A stretch of 23,958 nt of DNA from CAYSZB01 sp964435475 (GTDB taxonomy: Bacteria; Chloroflexota; Anaerolineae; Anaerolineales; Anaerolineaceae). Each line of letters opens with the position of its first letter. Position 1 is the first letter of the stretch. This document shows, one piece after another, positions 1-6,929 of the stretch. The DNA is taken from positions 1 through 23,958 of the forward strand of contig CAYSZB010000037.1 in assembly GCA_964435475.1 (NCBI GenBank). Reading direction: 5' to 3'. A program made the position numbers and the translations under genes. The notes under the pieces were generated by a model, which saw only the letters and a program-made list of their open reading frames with translations, ran no database searches and was not told the DNA's origin.

Positions 1-40
1 TCTCAACCGGACCTAGTTTCAGGTTCTACATTCATTAGGA

Positions 41-46
41 TATAAT
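41..46 (+). promoter_or_regulatory. -10 element upstream of the zinc-ribbon gene
   Basis: A perfect TATAAT lies 59 bases before the preferred ATG at 106. The hexamer 17 bases further upstream (TTCAGG at 18-23) is a poor -35 match, so only the -10 is supported. Transcription would begin near position 53. Confidence 0.4.
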
Positions 47-105
47 CTTATTGGCAAAACCAATTGCGAAACGACCAGAACAATTATAAGGTAGATGAGG
101 AATTC

Positions 106-807
106 ATGAATCTCGGATTAAGCTTGTTTCGTCTGCAAACACTTGACTCAGCCATTAATCAAATTCGAAATCGGATCGATGCTATCGATCAAACGATTCG
201 GAATACCGATAAACTCAAAAAAGCAGAGGACGATATTGAATTCGCCAGGGTAAAGCTCGAAGAGTGTAACGCGCTTTTGAGGCAGAAAACCAACCAGGTT
301 GAAGCCTCACGCATGAAATTTAAGTTCAACCAGAACGCTCTATTTGGCGGCAAGATATCCAATTCCAAAGAATTAAGGGATCTGGAGATGGAAGCTGCTT
401 CCCTGCAAAAGCTTATCAGCATTCAGGAAAATGACCAGCTTGATCAAATGATTGCCGTTGAAGAAGCCCAGAATTTACTGGCATCTGCCGAGACCCATCT
501 ACGGGACGAGGTCGCCAGGAAGTCAGAATCAAATGCTCACCTTCTTGGTGAAAAGATGAAACTGGAATCAGATCTTCCAGGTCTCCTTGAACAAAGGCAG
601 GCAATAATTGGCAACATTCCTGCTCCCATATTATCTTCCTACAGTGGTTTGCTCATTTCAAAAAATGGTACGGCAGTGGTTGAAGTGCTTGATGACGCCT
701 GCTCTGCTTGTGGCTCTGAGCTTACCCCTGCTGAACAGCAAGCGGCAAGGTCACCTGCTTCCTTGATGCGCTGCAAGACTTGCGGCAGGATCCTCTTCAA
801 ATCCTGA
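106..807 (+). CDS. Coiled-coil protein with C-terminal C4 zinc ribbon (DUF164/CT398-like)
   Basis: This 233-residue protein is mostly charged, Leu/Glu/Lys-rich helix (about residues 8-165), expected to form a long antiparallel coiled coil. It contains the segment FGGKISNSKEL (80-90), typical of the DUF164 family. The C-terminus is a four-cysteine zinc ribbon with CxxC pairs at 199-202 and 223-226. The family is thought to act as a nucleic-acid- or protein-binding adaptor, and no reaction is known. I chose the ATG at 106 because GAGG lies five bases upstream (97-100). An in-frame TTG at 64 would add 14 residues but has no ribosome binding site. The gene converges on yggS with only 20 bases between the stop codons. 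Confidence 0.85.
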   Translation: MNLGLSLFRLQTLDSAINQIRNRIDAIDQTIRNTDKLKKAEDDIEFARVKLEECNALLRQKTNQVEASRMKFKFNQNALFGGKISNSKELRDLEMEAASLQKLISIQENDQLDQMIAVEEAQNLLASAETHLRDEVARKSESNAHLLGEKMKLESDLPGLLEQRQAIIGNIPAPILSSYSGLLISKNGTAVVEVLDDACSACGSELTPAEQQAARSPASLMRCKTCGRILFKS

Positions 808-827
808 AATCACTTGATTAACAGGGG

Positions 828-1565
828 TTAAAGCCGGGGGCCAAGGATCGCTTCACCGACTCGCAGCATTGTTGCACCTTCTTCAACCGCAATGCCATAG
901 TCCATCGAAGTACCCATCGACAGTTCATTCCAACCATAAGCAGGCAATTTGGCTGCCAGGTACTCTTGCAAAGCTCTTATCTTGACAAAGTATTTGCGCG
1001 AATCCTCAGCAATTGTGGTGAACGGGGGCAATGTCATCAGTCCACAGACTCTCAGGTTTGCAAACTGCTCAAACCCGCTGAGTTCCTCCACAAGCATCGG
1101 CCAATAGTCTATATTTGCAGCTTGAAAACCGTACTTGCTTGCTTCCCCACCAAGATTCACTTCGATAAGAACTGGTAGCTGCGGGTTACTTGCTGAGCAA
1201 TGATTGTCCAGGTGCTCAGCAATCCGCACGCTGTCGATTGAGTGCACCATATCATAGTTGCCAGCCACAATTTTAGCTTTCTTGGTTTGCACATGTCCGA
1301 TCATATGCCATCGAATGTCTGGTAGGTCCTTTAAAGCTTCAATCTTTTCAAGACCTTCCTCGGCATAATTTTCCCCAAAGTCTCTCAGTCCATTTTCATA
1401 TGCTGCGATCAGGTACTCGATTGGTTTCTTTTTTGTAACAGTAACCAATGTGATCGCATCTTCGGACCTTCCCGCCTTTTGAGCTGCTTTCGCAATATTT
1501 TCTCTGACTTTAGCGAGGCGGATATTAACATGCCTGTAAAGTTCAGCATTCTTTACTGCGTCCAT
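828..1565 (-). CDS. yggS: YggS/PLPBP family pyridoxal-phosphate homeostasis protein
   Basis: This 245-residue single-domain PLP-binding protein buffers free pyridoxal phosphate and affects amino-acid and B6 balance. It has no firmly established catalytic reaction. Family signatures are present throughout: the PLP lysine in LVTVTKKKP (Lys45 by alignment), FGENYAEE, WHMIGHVQTKK, VHSIDS, LIEVNLGGEASKYGF, GLMTLPP and SMGTSMDYGIAV followed by LRVGEAILG. I chose the ATG at 1565 because GGAG sits seven bases upstream and the family's N-terminus is short. A longer reading from 1619 would run further into pgeF. The start overlaps the last 13 bases of pgeF, so translation is probably coupled. It is the last gene of the DUF2085-pgeF-yggS operon. 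Pairing with pgeF is common in bacteria. Confidence 0.93.
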   Translation of the reverse strand: MDAVKNAELYRHVNIRLAKVRENIAKAAQKAGRSEDAITLVTVTKKKPIEYLIAAYENGLRDFGENYAEEGLEKIEALKDLPDIRWHMIGHVQTKKAKIVAGNYDMVHSIDSVRIAEHLDNHCSASNPQLPVLIEVNLGGEASKYGFQAANIDYWPMLVEELSGFEQFANLRVCGLMTLPPFTTIAEDSRKYFVKIRALQEYLAAKLPAYGWNELSMGTSMDYGIAVEEGATMLRVGEAILGPRL

Positions 1566-2338
1566 ATGACCGCTCCAAATCTGCCTGTTCGTCCATGCTC
1601 TGCCCGGTGTGAATACCACTCAGTTAAGTTGTGTGCCGTGCATGCCCCCATGACCTCGATGTTTCTGACTCCCGCTTCCTCCAGTGTCAACTGGTTTGCC
1701 TTCCAAAGATCCAGGTGAATGCCGTCAGGGTGCGTAGAAAAGATCTCACTCGTCCTCGGACCAAATTCTCCTGCAAATTTCTCAACCAGTTCCTCCCCGA
1801 CTTGATAGCACTTTGTGCAAATCGAAGGGCCTATGCCTGCGATGAGATCTTGGGGCTTGGAGCCCATCTCCCCACACATTTTGGCAATAAATTTCCTGCC
1901 GATCTTCAAAGCTGTCCCCTGCCATCCGGCGTGGTATATTCCCACCACATTTCGCTTGATGTCTGCAACCATCACCGGCACGCAGTCTGCAAATCGCATC
2001 AACAACACCAGGTTGGGGGTCGCGGTGATGATCCCATCAGCTCTTTGATGGGGTTCGCCTTTAGCCCGCGGCTTATCTGTGACAACTGTCAAATCCCCAT
2101 GCACCTGCCACACGTCGAAAGCCGATTCTAACGACCTCCCTACAGTGCCAAGAGCCTTTCTATGGTTTTCAAGCACATCCTTTGGGTCATCTCCCAGGTT
2201 CCCCCCAAAATTGAGACTCGCAAACGGTCCCTGGCTGCATCCCCCCTGCCGGGTGAAAAATGCATGCTGAACTCCGCGTTCCAGGAAACTAGAAAATTGA
2301 TGAATCCCCACCCCTCCACCAATCTCAGAAACGGTCAA
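1553..2338 (-). CDS. pgeF: PgeF/YfiH family peptidoglycan editing factor (laccase-domain protein)
   Basis: This is a cytoplasmic metal-dependent enzyme of about 261 residues. In E. coli, PgeF removes wrongly incorporated L-Ser from UDP-MurNAc precursors. Other members act as purine nucleoside phosphorylases or were called polyphenol oxidases. Signatures are FFTRQGGCSQGPFASLN (27-43), WQVHG (77-81), RFADCVPVMVAD (115-126), YHAGWQGTA (135-143), IGPSIC and SHRAEHGRTGRF near the end. The predicted metal ligands His80, Cys119 and His136 are all present. An open frame continues upstream to 2608, but that stretch lies entirely inside the DUF2085 gene and does not resemble the family. The preferred start is the TTG at 2338, three bases after the DUF2085 stop and preceded by AAGGA with seven-base spacing. 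The rare start codon suggests coupling to the upstream gene. Confidence 0.9.
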   Translation of the reverse strand: MTVSEIGGGVGIHQFSSFLERGVQHAFFTRQGGCSQGPFASLNFGGNLGDDPKDVLENHRKALGTVGRSLESAFDVWQVHGDLTVVTDKPRAKGEPHQRADGIITATPNLVLLMRFADCVPVMVADIKRNVVGIYHAGWQGTALKIGRKFIAKMCGEMGSKPQDLIAGIGPSICTKCYQVGEELVEKFAGEFGPRTSEIFSTHPDGIHLDLWKANQLTLEEAGVRNIEVMGACTAHNLTEWYSHRAEHGRTGRFGAVIWTQ

Positions 2339-2340
2339 TC

Positions 2341-3357
2341 TTATGTCCTTTTCTTTCCTGCCAGGTGCCTTATGATGGCATACTTGTTTTCCAATTGATT
2401 TCTGTTTTCTGCCACTGTCTCCTCGACATACGGGTAACCAAACCAGGCTGTGAACAAACCAAATAGGCCACCTGTGATGGTTCGCAGCAAGGGAGTGCTT
2501 TCGCGATATGGCAGCCAATTGAAAAAGGCATACCCGGTTTGACTCAATAGTTGTGAAAACCCATCCAGGCCAATGGGGACAATGCCGAATATTAACCACA
2601 CATACCATGGAACTGGAGGGATATTCCTTCGTGAAAGGGAGAACACGATCCCAAAAAGGAGGATGGCTATGTAAATTGCGATATCACGTTCACATAATGC
2701 GACCTTGTAACCTGTTTCTTCATTTCCATTGAAGTCCCTGGCAGCAATAATGTCATTCTCATCCAAACCTGAAACATCTCCATACGTAAGCAATCCTTCC
2801 ACATGGGCAGCTTCCCGCGGGTAGGCGATCTGTTCGCCAAAAAGAAAAAACGACCTGAATGCAAGCTGATGACACAGTGGTTTATACACCATGTAAATGA
2901 CATTGGCAGCTTTTGTGAAACCAGCCTTCATAAAAACAGGGGCCATGAAAGCAAATGCCATGTAAATAAATACTGCCAGGTTAAAAAGCAGCATGTAGTG
3001 TTTTGAAAACCAGTGCGAAAACCGGTCTGACCTGCTTATTGTTGGGATCTTTGTGAACCGTTCTATGATCAGCTTGCTATCCCGTTCATTGGCAACCTGG
3101 ATCTTTTTGTACGTTTCTGACAAAGCGAACCTGATCTCTTCTCTGTTGATTGGATGGGTCAGCCGGTAGGGTCCAATATCCATTACCGGTACTTTGTCCT
3201 TGAATTGGGTGCTTAAGAACTTATCATCATCGATAGTGATGGAATTTAACTTATTCGGGAACTCGGCTTTTAGATTTTCCAATGCTGAGACCAGGTCAGG
3301 ATCAACATTTTTATCTTGTCTGGTGTACATGTAGATTTGAATTTCTTGATTTTCCAT
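2341..3357 (-). CDS. DUF2085 membrane protein with N-terminal thioredoxin/glutaredoxin-like domain
   Basis: In this 338-residue protein, residues 1-85 look like a glutaredoxin-type fold: a beta strand IQIYMYTR, a helix, SITIDDD, then VPVMDIGPYRL with the cis-proline-like VPV at 57-59. The redox CxxC that should follow the first strand is missing (RQDKN instead). Residues 120-310 form about five membrane segments with DUF2085 signatures: CHQLAFRSFF (162-171), CERD (222-225), GLDGFSQL (263-270) and REST followed by LRTITG (285-296). The function of DUF2085 is unknown. The paired conserved cysteines Cys162 and Cys222 could be redox- or metal-active, which would fit a thioredoxin-like partner, but this is inference. 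It is the first gene of the operon with pgeF and yggS. The ribosome binding site is weak. Confidence 0.85.
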   Translation of the reverse strand: MENQEIQIYMYTRQDKNVDPDLVSALENLKAEFPNKLNSITIDDDKFLSTQFKDKVPVMDIGPYRLTHPINREEIRFALSETYKKIQVANERDSKLIIERFTKIPTISRSDRFSHWFSKHYMLLFNLAVFIYMAFAFMAPVFMKAGFTKAANVIYMVYKPLCHQLAFRSFFLFGEQIAYPREAAHVEGLLTYGDVSGLDENDIIAARDFNGNEETGYKVALCERDIAIYIAILLFGIVFSLSRRNIPPVPWYVWLIFGIVPIGLDGFSQLLSQTGYAFFNWLPYRESTPLLRTITGGLFGLFTAWFGYPYVEETVAENRNQLENKYAIIRHLAGKKRT

Positions 3358-3430
3358 GAAATATCTTTGCTATTCTTTTGAATTTCCTCTGTGCTAATCA
3401 GAAGCAGTATTTAATGAATTTACTGGATTA

Positions 3431-3916
3431 TTAATCGAATATTTCCACTTTTGTGGAATTACCCAGTCCAGTTATGGTTAATTCTCCAGGGAAATATGTC
3501 ACCTCAGGCTGTGTCCATCGCCATATCCATTTGGCATCTTCCGGCCTGCAATTAATGCAACCATGGGAACGGGCTGTTCCAAAATCATTATGCCAGTAAG
3601 CTGAATGGATGGCAGCTCCATTCGGATCGAACAATGTTGTCCAGGCTATTCCNNNNNNNNNNNNNNNNNNNNNNNNNNNNNNNNNNNNNNNNNNNNNNNN
3701 NNNNNNNNNNNNNNNNNNNNNNNNNNNNNNNNNNNNNNNNNNNNNNNNNNNNTGCGCTCCCTCATCCCCAACACAGATCCTCCCCAATTTGTTTCCACTG
3801 TCAAAAAACGTGCTTTGAGGAACAAGTAGCCTGGATGCGGTTTCAGGCAGCAACAATCCACCCATGACTAGGCCGGAGTATTTTAGAAATTCCCGTCGAT
3901 CAAAGTGTTTTTTCAT
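3431..3916 (-). CDS. Tat-exported L,D-transpeptidase (YkuD), interrupted by an assembly gap
   Basis: The N-terminal part has a twin-arginine signal (DRREFLK, residues 6-12, followed by a Gly/Leu-rich hydrophobic stretch), placing the mature enzyme outside the membrane. The C-terminal part carries the YkuD catalytic signature: HSAYWHNDFG, then SHGCIN with the nucleophilic cysteine, then RPEDAKWIWRW. Such enzymes form 3-3 cross-links in peptidoglycan or attach proteins to it. The middle is 100 N (3653-3752). The frame is open across the N run only because the placeholder length happens to allow it. Related Anaerolineae enzymes are, from memory, around 400 residues with SH3-like modules between signal and catalytic domain, so much more than 33 residues may be missing. 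The ends GRICVGDEGA and GIAWTTLFDPNG fit that architecture. Confidence 0.85.
   Translation of the reverse strand: MKKHFDRREFLKYSGLVMGGLLLPETASRLLVPQSTFFDSGNKLGRICVGDEGAXXXXXXXXXXXXXXXXXXXXXXXXXXXXXXXXXXGIAWTTLFDPNGAAIHSAYWHNDFGTARSHGCINCRPEDAKWIWRWTQPEVTYFPGELTITGLGNSTKVEIFD
3653..3752. other. Assembly gap (100 N)
   Basis: Exactly 100 N, a standard placeholder for a scaffold join of unknown size. It falls inside the L,D-transpeptidase gene, whose expected middle part is missing. Confidence 0.97.
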
Positions 3917-3925
3917 TGTTTTCTA

Positions 3926-3954
3926 ACTATAATCGAATTGATGGATGATGTCAA
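3926..3954 (-). promoter_or_regulatory. Sigma-70-type promoter of the L,D-transpeptidase
   Basis: Read on the minus strand, TTGACA (3954-3949) is followed by a 17-base spacer and TATAGT (3931-3926). This is a perfect -35, near-perfect -10 and ideal spacing. The predicted transcription start, about 7 bases downstream of the -10, is at about 3919, only two or three bases before the ATG at 3916. No ribosome binding site precedes that ATG. The transcript is therefore predicted to be leaderless or nearly so. Confidence 0.7.
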
Positions 3955-3978
3955 TTTTTATGATTTTCCTCTAATTTA

Positions 3979-4689
3979 TTAGAAAAGAAGCTCTCCAACG
4001 ATAACCGCTACCACTGGTACGGACAGGTTGTCGATGTTCTTAAATGGCAGGCTTTCTATTACAGTCGCAGCCAGGCATATGATAACGATCTTATAGAAAT
4101 ACGCCAGCCATTCCCCACTGAATATGTTCAATGCAAGGAAGATCGATACCAGCGCAGTGGAGAAGATCATTCCACCAACGAGCATCGCCAGAGAACCGAT
4201 CAATGATTTTTCTTTTGCCCATGGGATGCGGATCTTTTTGCCAAATCTTTTACCGATGATGTCCGCAAAACCGTCTCCGCCGCACATGATCATCAGGGCA
4301 ATAAGGCCAACAGGCGAATCCTTCCAGTAGATAATCGTCAGCAAAACAAAAATGATCCCATAGAAGAGTGGTCCCAGCAGTATCTCACGCCTGTCTCCTG
4401 AGCGCGACATGGCTTTGACCGATGCATCATCTTTAATTAAACCCAATCCGATCATCGCGAACTGGATGGTGATCAACAACGGGACGATTGCTGCCAACCA
4501 TCGGGCGGAGTCGTGAGAATTAAATAAAAGCCAGCACAAGACAAATATTGGTCCTGTACCGATATGGATGATCTTGCGGCTGAGTTGGCTGGAAATGATC
4601 TCTTTTTTGGCCAGCAGATCACATGCCCTAAGCCATGCCAGCGCAATTGCAATTGTGCCAATTAACGCCAGGATATTTTTCCACACCAT
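3979..4689 (-). CDS. Polyprenol/phytol kinase-like membrane protein (VTE5/SEC59-type, CTP-transferase fold)
   Basis: This is a 236-residue integral membrane protein with about seven hydrophobic segments. Conserved motifs are SRKIIHIGTG (37-46), GDGFADIIGKRFG (138-150), KSLIGSLAML (161-170) and ESLPFKNIDNLSVP (212-225). These are hallmarks of the dolichol kinase/phytol kinase/phosphatidate cytidylyltransferase-like group. The likely reaction is nucleotide-dependent phosphorylation of an isoprenoid alcohol in the membrane, for example in isoprenoid salvage. The exact substrate cannot be read from sequence. The gene starts 15 bases after the smpB stop, so the two are probably co-transcribed, although no functional link is obvious. 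GGTGAT just upstream can serve as a ribosome binding site. Confidence 0.82.
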   Translation of the reverse strand: MVWKNILALIGTIAIALAWLRACDLLAKKEIISSQLSRKIIHIGTGPIFVLCWLLFNSHDSARWLAAIVPLLITIQFAMIGLGLIKDDASVKAMSRSGDRREILLGPLFYGIIFVLLTIIYWKDSPVGLIALMIMCGGDGFADIIGKRFGKKIRIPWAKEKSLIGSLAMLVGGMIFSTALVSIFLALNIFSGEWLAYFYKIVIICLAATVIESLPFKNIDNLSVPVVAVIVGELLF

Positions 4690-4704
4690 AGATCACCCAC
4701 AAAA

Positions 4705-5157
4705 TTAGTATTCATGTTTTCCGCTGCGTTTCTCTTCCCGCTCCATATCCCTGCTTTTGATGGCTTCCCGTTTATCGAATTGCTTCTTGCCCTTTGCCAG
4801 CCCGATTTCAAGTTTTGCCCGCCCGTTCTTCAGGTACATACGGATGGGCACCAGTGTCATCCCTTTAATGCGCACGTTGTCCCACAGGTCTAGAATTTCC
4901 TTGCTGTGTAAAAGCAATTTCCGTTCCCGGTTCGGGTCATGATTTAAGATGCTTGCCTGCTTGTAGACAGCAATGGTGGCTCCCACCAGCCAGGCCTGTT
5001 TGCCATCGGTTCGCACGTAGGCTTCCTGCAAGCTGACCTGCCCCAGCCTTATTGATTTGATCTCTGATCCCCTTAAGGCGAGTCCAGCTTCAATGGTTTC
5101 TATTATGTGATATTCAAATTTCGCTTTTTTATTGGTCGAAACAACTTTAAAGTCCAT
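4705..5157 (-). CDS. smpB: SsrA-binding protein SmpB
   Basis: This 150-residue protein binds tmRNA and delivers it to stalled ribosomes in trans-translation. Canonical motifs are all present: YHIIETIEAGLALRGSEIKSI near the N-terminus, DPNRERKLLLHSKEI in the middle, and the C-terminal GLAKGKKQFDKREAIKSRD with the basic tail that enters the decoding centre. Length is normal for the family. No tmRNA gene is visible in the window. The ATG at 5157 has no recognisable ribosome binding site; an A/T-rich inverted repeat lies immediately upstream. The gene is divergent from the patatin gene and leads the polyprenol-kinase gene. Confidence 0.97.
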   Translation of the reverse strand: MDFKVVSTNKKAKFEYHIIETIEAGLALRGSEIKSIRLGQVSLQEAYVRTDGKQAWLVGATIAVYKQASILNHDPNRERKLLLHSKEILDLWDNVRIKGMTLVPIRMYLKNGRAKLEIGLAKGKKQFDKREAIKSRDMEREEKRSGKHEY

Positions 5158-5159
5158 AG

Positions 5160-5176
5160 TATGTTATTTTAACATA
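5160..5176. promoter_or_regulatory. A/T-rich inverted repeat directly upstream of smpB
   Basis: TATGTTA-TTT-TAACATA is a perfect 7-base inverted repeat with a 3-base centre, starting three bases before the smpB ATG. It contains a possible minus-strand -10 (TAAAAT, 5171-5166). It could be a repressor site covering the smpB start, or chance in A/T-rich DNA. No protein partner can be named. Confidence 0.35.
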
Positions 5177-5191
5177 ACAAAAGGCTGAACT

Positions 5192-5218
5192 TTGAAACCT
5201 TGTACTATCCGTTATAAT
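5192..5218 (+). promoter_or_regulatory. Probable promoter of the patatin gene
   Basis: TTGAAA (5192-5197) and a perfect TATAAT (5213-5218) are separated by 15 bases, slightly short of the ideal 17. Transcription would start near 5225 and give a leader of about 30 bases containing AAAGGA (5239-5244) before the ATG at 5255. Confidence 0.5.
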
Positions 5219-5254
5219 AATCTGCTGAAGTTTTGATGAAAGGACTATGTTTTT

Positions 5255-6190
5255 ATGACAAAAGACATCTCTGTGGCTCTGGGTGGAGGCGGGATTCGTG
5301 GCATTGCCCATATCGGTGTAATTCGCGTCCTACAGGATCATGGCTTTAACATAAAAGCCATAGCCGGAACCAGTGCAGGAGGAATTTTTGGTGCGGCATT
5401 TGCTGCCGGCTTCTCACCAAAAGAAGTGGAGGAAATTGCCGCAAAATTTTCTGAAAACCCGAGTTTCCGCCGCCAATCCTCAGACCGCCCCTCATTGCTG
5501 GGTGTGGATGGCGTGCATAAGATTTTACTGGAATTGCTGGGGGATAAGAGAATTGAAGACCTTCAAATACCTTTTGTTACCACGGCTGTCAGCATTGAAT
5601 CAGGCCGGGAGATCCTGATTCATAATGGCAAAGCGGTTGACGCGGTTCTGGCAACGATTGCCATTCCTGGTATCCTTCCCAGCCATGAGTTGGGCGGGAA
5701 AGTGCTCATGGATGGTGGTGTGCTTGACCCGGTCCCTGTCAAAGCTGCCAGGTGGCTTGACCCTTCCTTGCCAGTGGTTGCAGTCGTGCTCCATAAAAAA
5801 CCGTCCAATGATGATCAATCAGGTTCCAGGTTGCCCTTTCCAATTCCCGGGCCATCCTCGATCGTTGAACAAATAACCAAGCTGAGGCTGGTCGAGGCAT
5901 TGAACATTTTTTCCAGGTCGGTTGAGGTATCTACCAATAGGTTAAGCGAACTCAACTTGGTCATCGATCAGCCAGATATCACCATTTCGCCCCTCGTGGG
6001 TCACTACAACCTTCTCGATAAAGTCAATGCCGCAGATTTGATCAAGGCTGGCGAGGAAGCAGCCCTGCAGGCTCTTCCTGAACTTGAAAAAGCATGTTCC
6101 CGCACGCAATCCCTGAAACGCACAATGAAGTACAGGTTGATGATAAAAGATAAGAACTTGCTGTTGGATGATATCCAGGTTCTTGACTGA
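5255..6190 (+). CDS. Patatin-like phospholipase (RssA/YchK type)
   Basis: This 311-residue alpha/beta hydrolase is predicted to cleave acyl esters of phospholipids or related lipids. It shows the full patatin set: the oxyanion-hole glycine run GGGGIRG (10-16), the nucleophile elbow GTSAG with Ser40, and the catalytic Asp153 in LMDGGVLDPVPV. No signal peptide or membrane segment is visible, so it is probably cytoplasmic or peripheral to the membrane. The last 100 residues are less conserved. The ribosome binding site AAAGGA lies 10 bases before the ATG. It stands alone on the plus strand, divergent from smpB and convergent with the SH3b gene. The substrate is not deducible. Confidence 0.9.
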   Translation: MTKDISVALGGGGIRGIAHIGVIRVLQDHGFNIKAIAGTSAGGIFGAAFAAGFSPKEVEEIAAKFSENPSFRRQSSDRPSLLGVDGVHKILLELLGDKRIEDLQIPFVTTAVSIESGREILIHNGKAVDAVLATIAIPGILPSHELGGKVLMDGGVLDPVPVKAARWLDPSLPVVAVVLHKKPSNDDQSGSRLPFPIPGPSSIVEQITKLRLVEALNIFSRSVEVSTNRLSELNLVIDQPDITISPLVGHYNLLDKVNAADLIKAGEEAALQALPELEKACSRTQSLKRTMKYRLMIKDKNLLLDDIQVLD

Positions 6191-6226
6191 GTTGTCGAAT
6201 AAACTGCCGAAATATGCCAGGGAGGC

Positions 6227-6847
6227 CTATCCACGCCGCATAATGGATATAAAGCCCAGGAAAATTCCAAGTAAAGCCAGCGCGATGATGACAAAACCGA
6301 TGGGAATGCCACCTGTGACAGTCCCTCCCCCATTGCTCTCGAAGGTTGCGATCATCAAAGGCGCCGGCTCAGTGAATGTAGGCAGCCGGGTCGGTTGAGC
6401 GGTGATGATGAACTGGGCGGCCAGTGTCGGGTCGATCGTCTTGGTAGTCTGAGGTGTTGATGTTGGGGGTGGTTCGACCAAAGGCAGGTCTCCTCCTAAC
6501 AGTATGACTAGCGGGGCATACACCCAACCCTTTCCACCTGCGACTCCTGGATACTCGATCTGGATGTAATTTTCATATTTCCCTATGGCAGCTGCTTCCT
6601 GCCCTACCAGCAGGATGCCGATTTTTTCAGTTAACCCACTGGGACCGGCTCTCACGTTTATTGGTTCGCCACCACTCATCGATCCATCCACGATGACATA
6701 CGGTCCCCGCGGAGAGCTTGTCACAGTGGGTATGTCAACCGTGGGGAATTGGCCTAGAACGACCGGTCTTGATTGGAATGATATCAAGAACAATCCACTC
6801 ACAATGACCAGCAGAATGGCAATTTTCAGTAACTTATTCTTACACAT
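6227..6847 (-). CDS. Membrane-anchored SH3b-domain protein
   Basis: This 206-residue protein has a hydrophobic N-terminal signal or anchor (7-25), one bacterial SH3 domain (about 50-116) with INVRAGPS (63-70) and GWVYAPLV (107-114), a Pro/Thr-rich linker (about 120-165), and a C-terminal membrane helix (182-202) ending in a basic MRRG tail. The SH3b domain is predicted to lie outside the membrane, where such domains often bind cell-wall glycopeptide. No catalytic domain is present, so it may be a wall-sensing or tethering protein. A clear ribosome binding site is lacking. The gene is divergent from the double zinc-ribbon gene across 82 bases. Confidence 0.78.
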   Translation of the reverse strand: MCKNKLLKIAILLVIVSGLFLISFQSRPVVLGQFPTVDIPTVTSSPRGPYVIVDGSMSGGEPINVRAGPSGLTEKIGILLVGQEAAAIGKYENYIQIEYPGVAGGKGWVYAPLVILLGGDLPLVEPPPTSTPQTTKTIDPTLAAQFIITAQPTRLPTFTEPAPLMIATFESNGGGTVTGGIPIGFVIIALALLGIFLGFISIMRRG

Positions 6848-6881
6848 TTCTAAAGATAATCTATCCTGACTTTTTCATAAA

Positions 6882-6893
6882 AGATTATAATCT
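6882..6893. promoter_or_regulatory. Palindromic divergent -10 region between the SH3b and zinc-ribbon genes
   Basis: AGATTATAATCT is a perfect 12-base palindrome. It contains TATAAT on the plus strand (6886-6891) and another on the minus strand (6889-6884). It lies between two divergent genes, so one symmetric site could serve both promoters. No good -35 was found on either side. Confidence 0.4.
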
Positions 6894-6929
6894 AAATATA
6901 CTTTTATTTATTCTTTACCAGGAATTTGA

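Noticed and set aside
2339..2608. Possible 90-residue N-terminal extension of PgeF
   Set aside because: It lies wholly within the DUF2085 coding sequence in another frame, has no resemblance to the family, and a TTG with a good ribosome binding site gives a normal-length protein.
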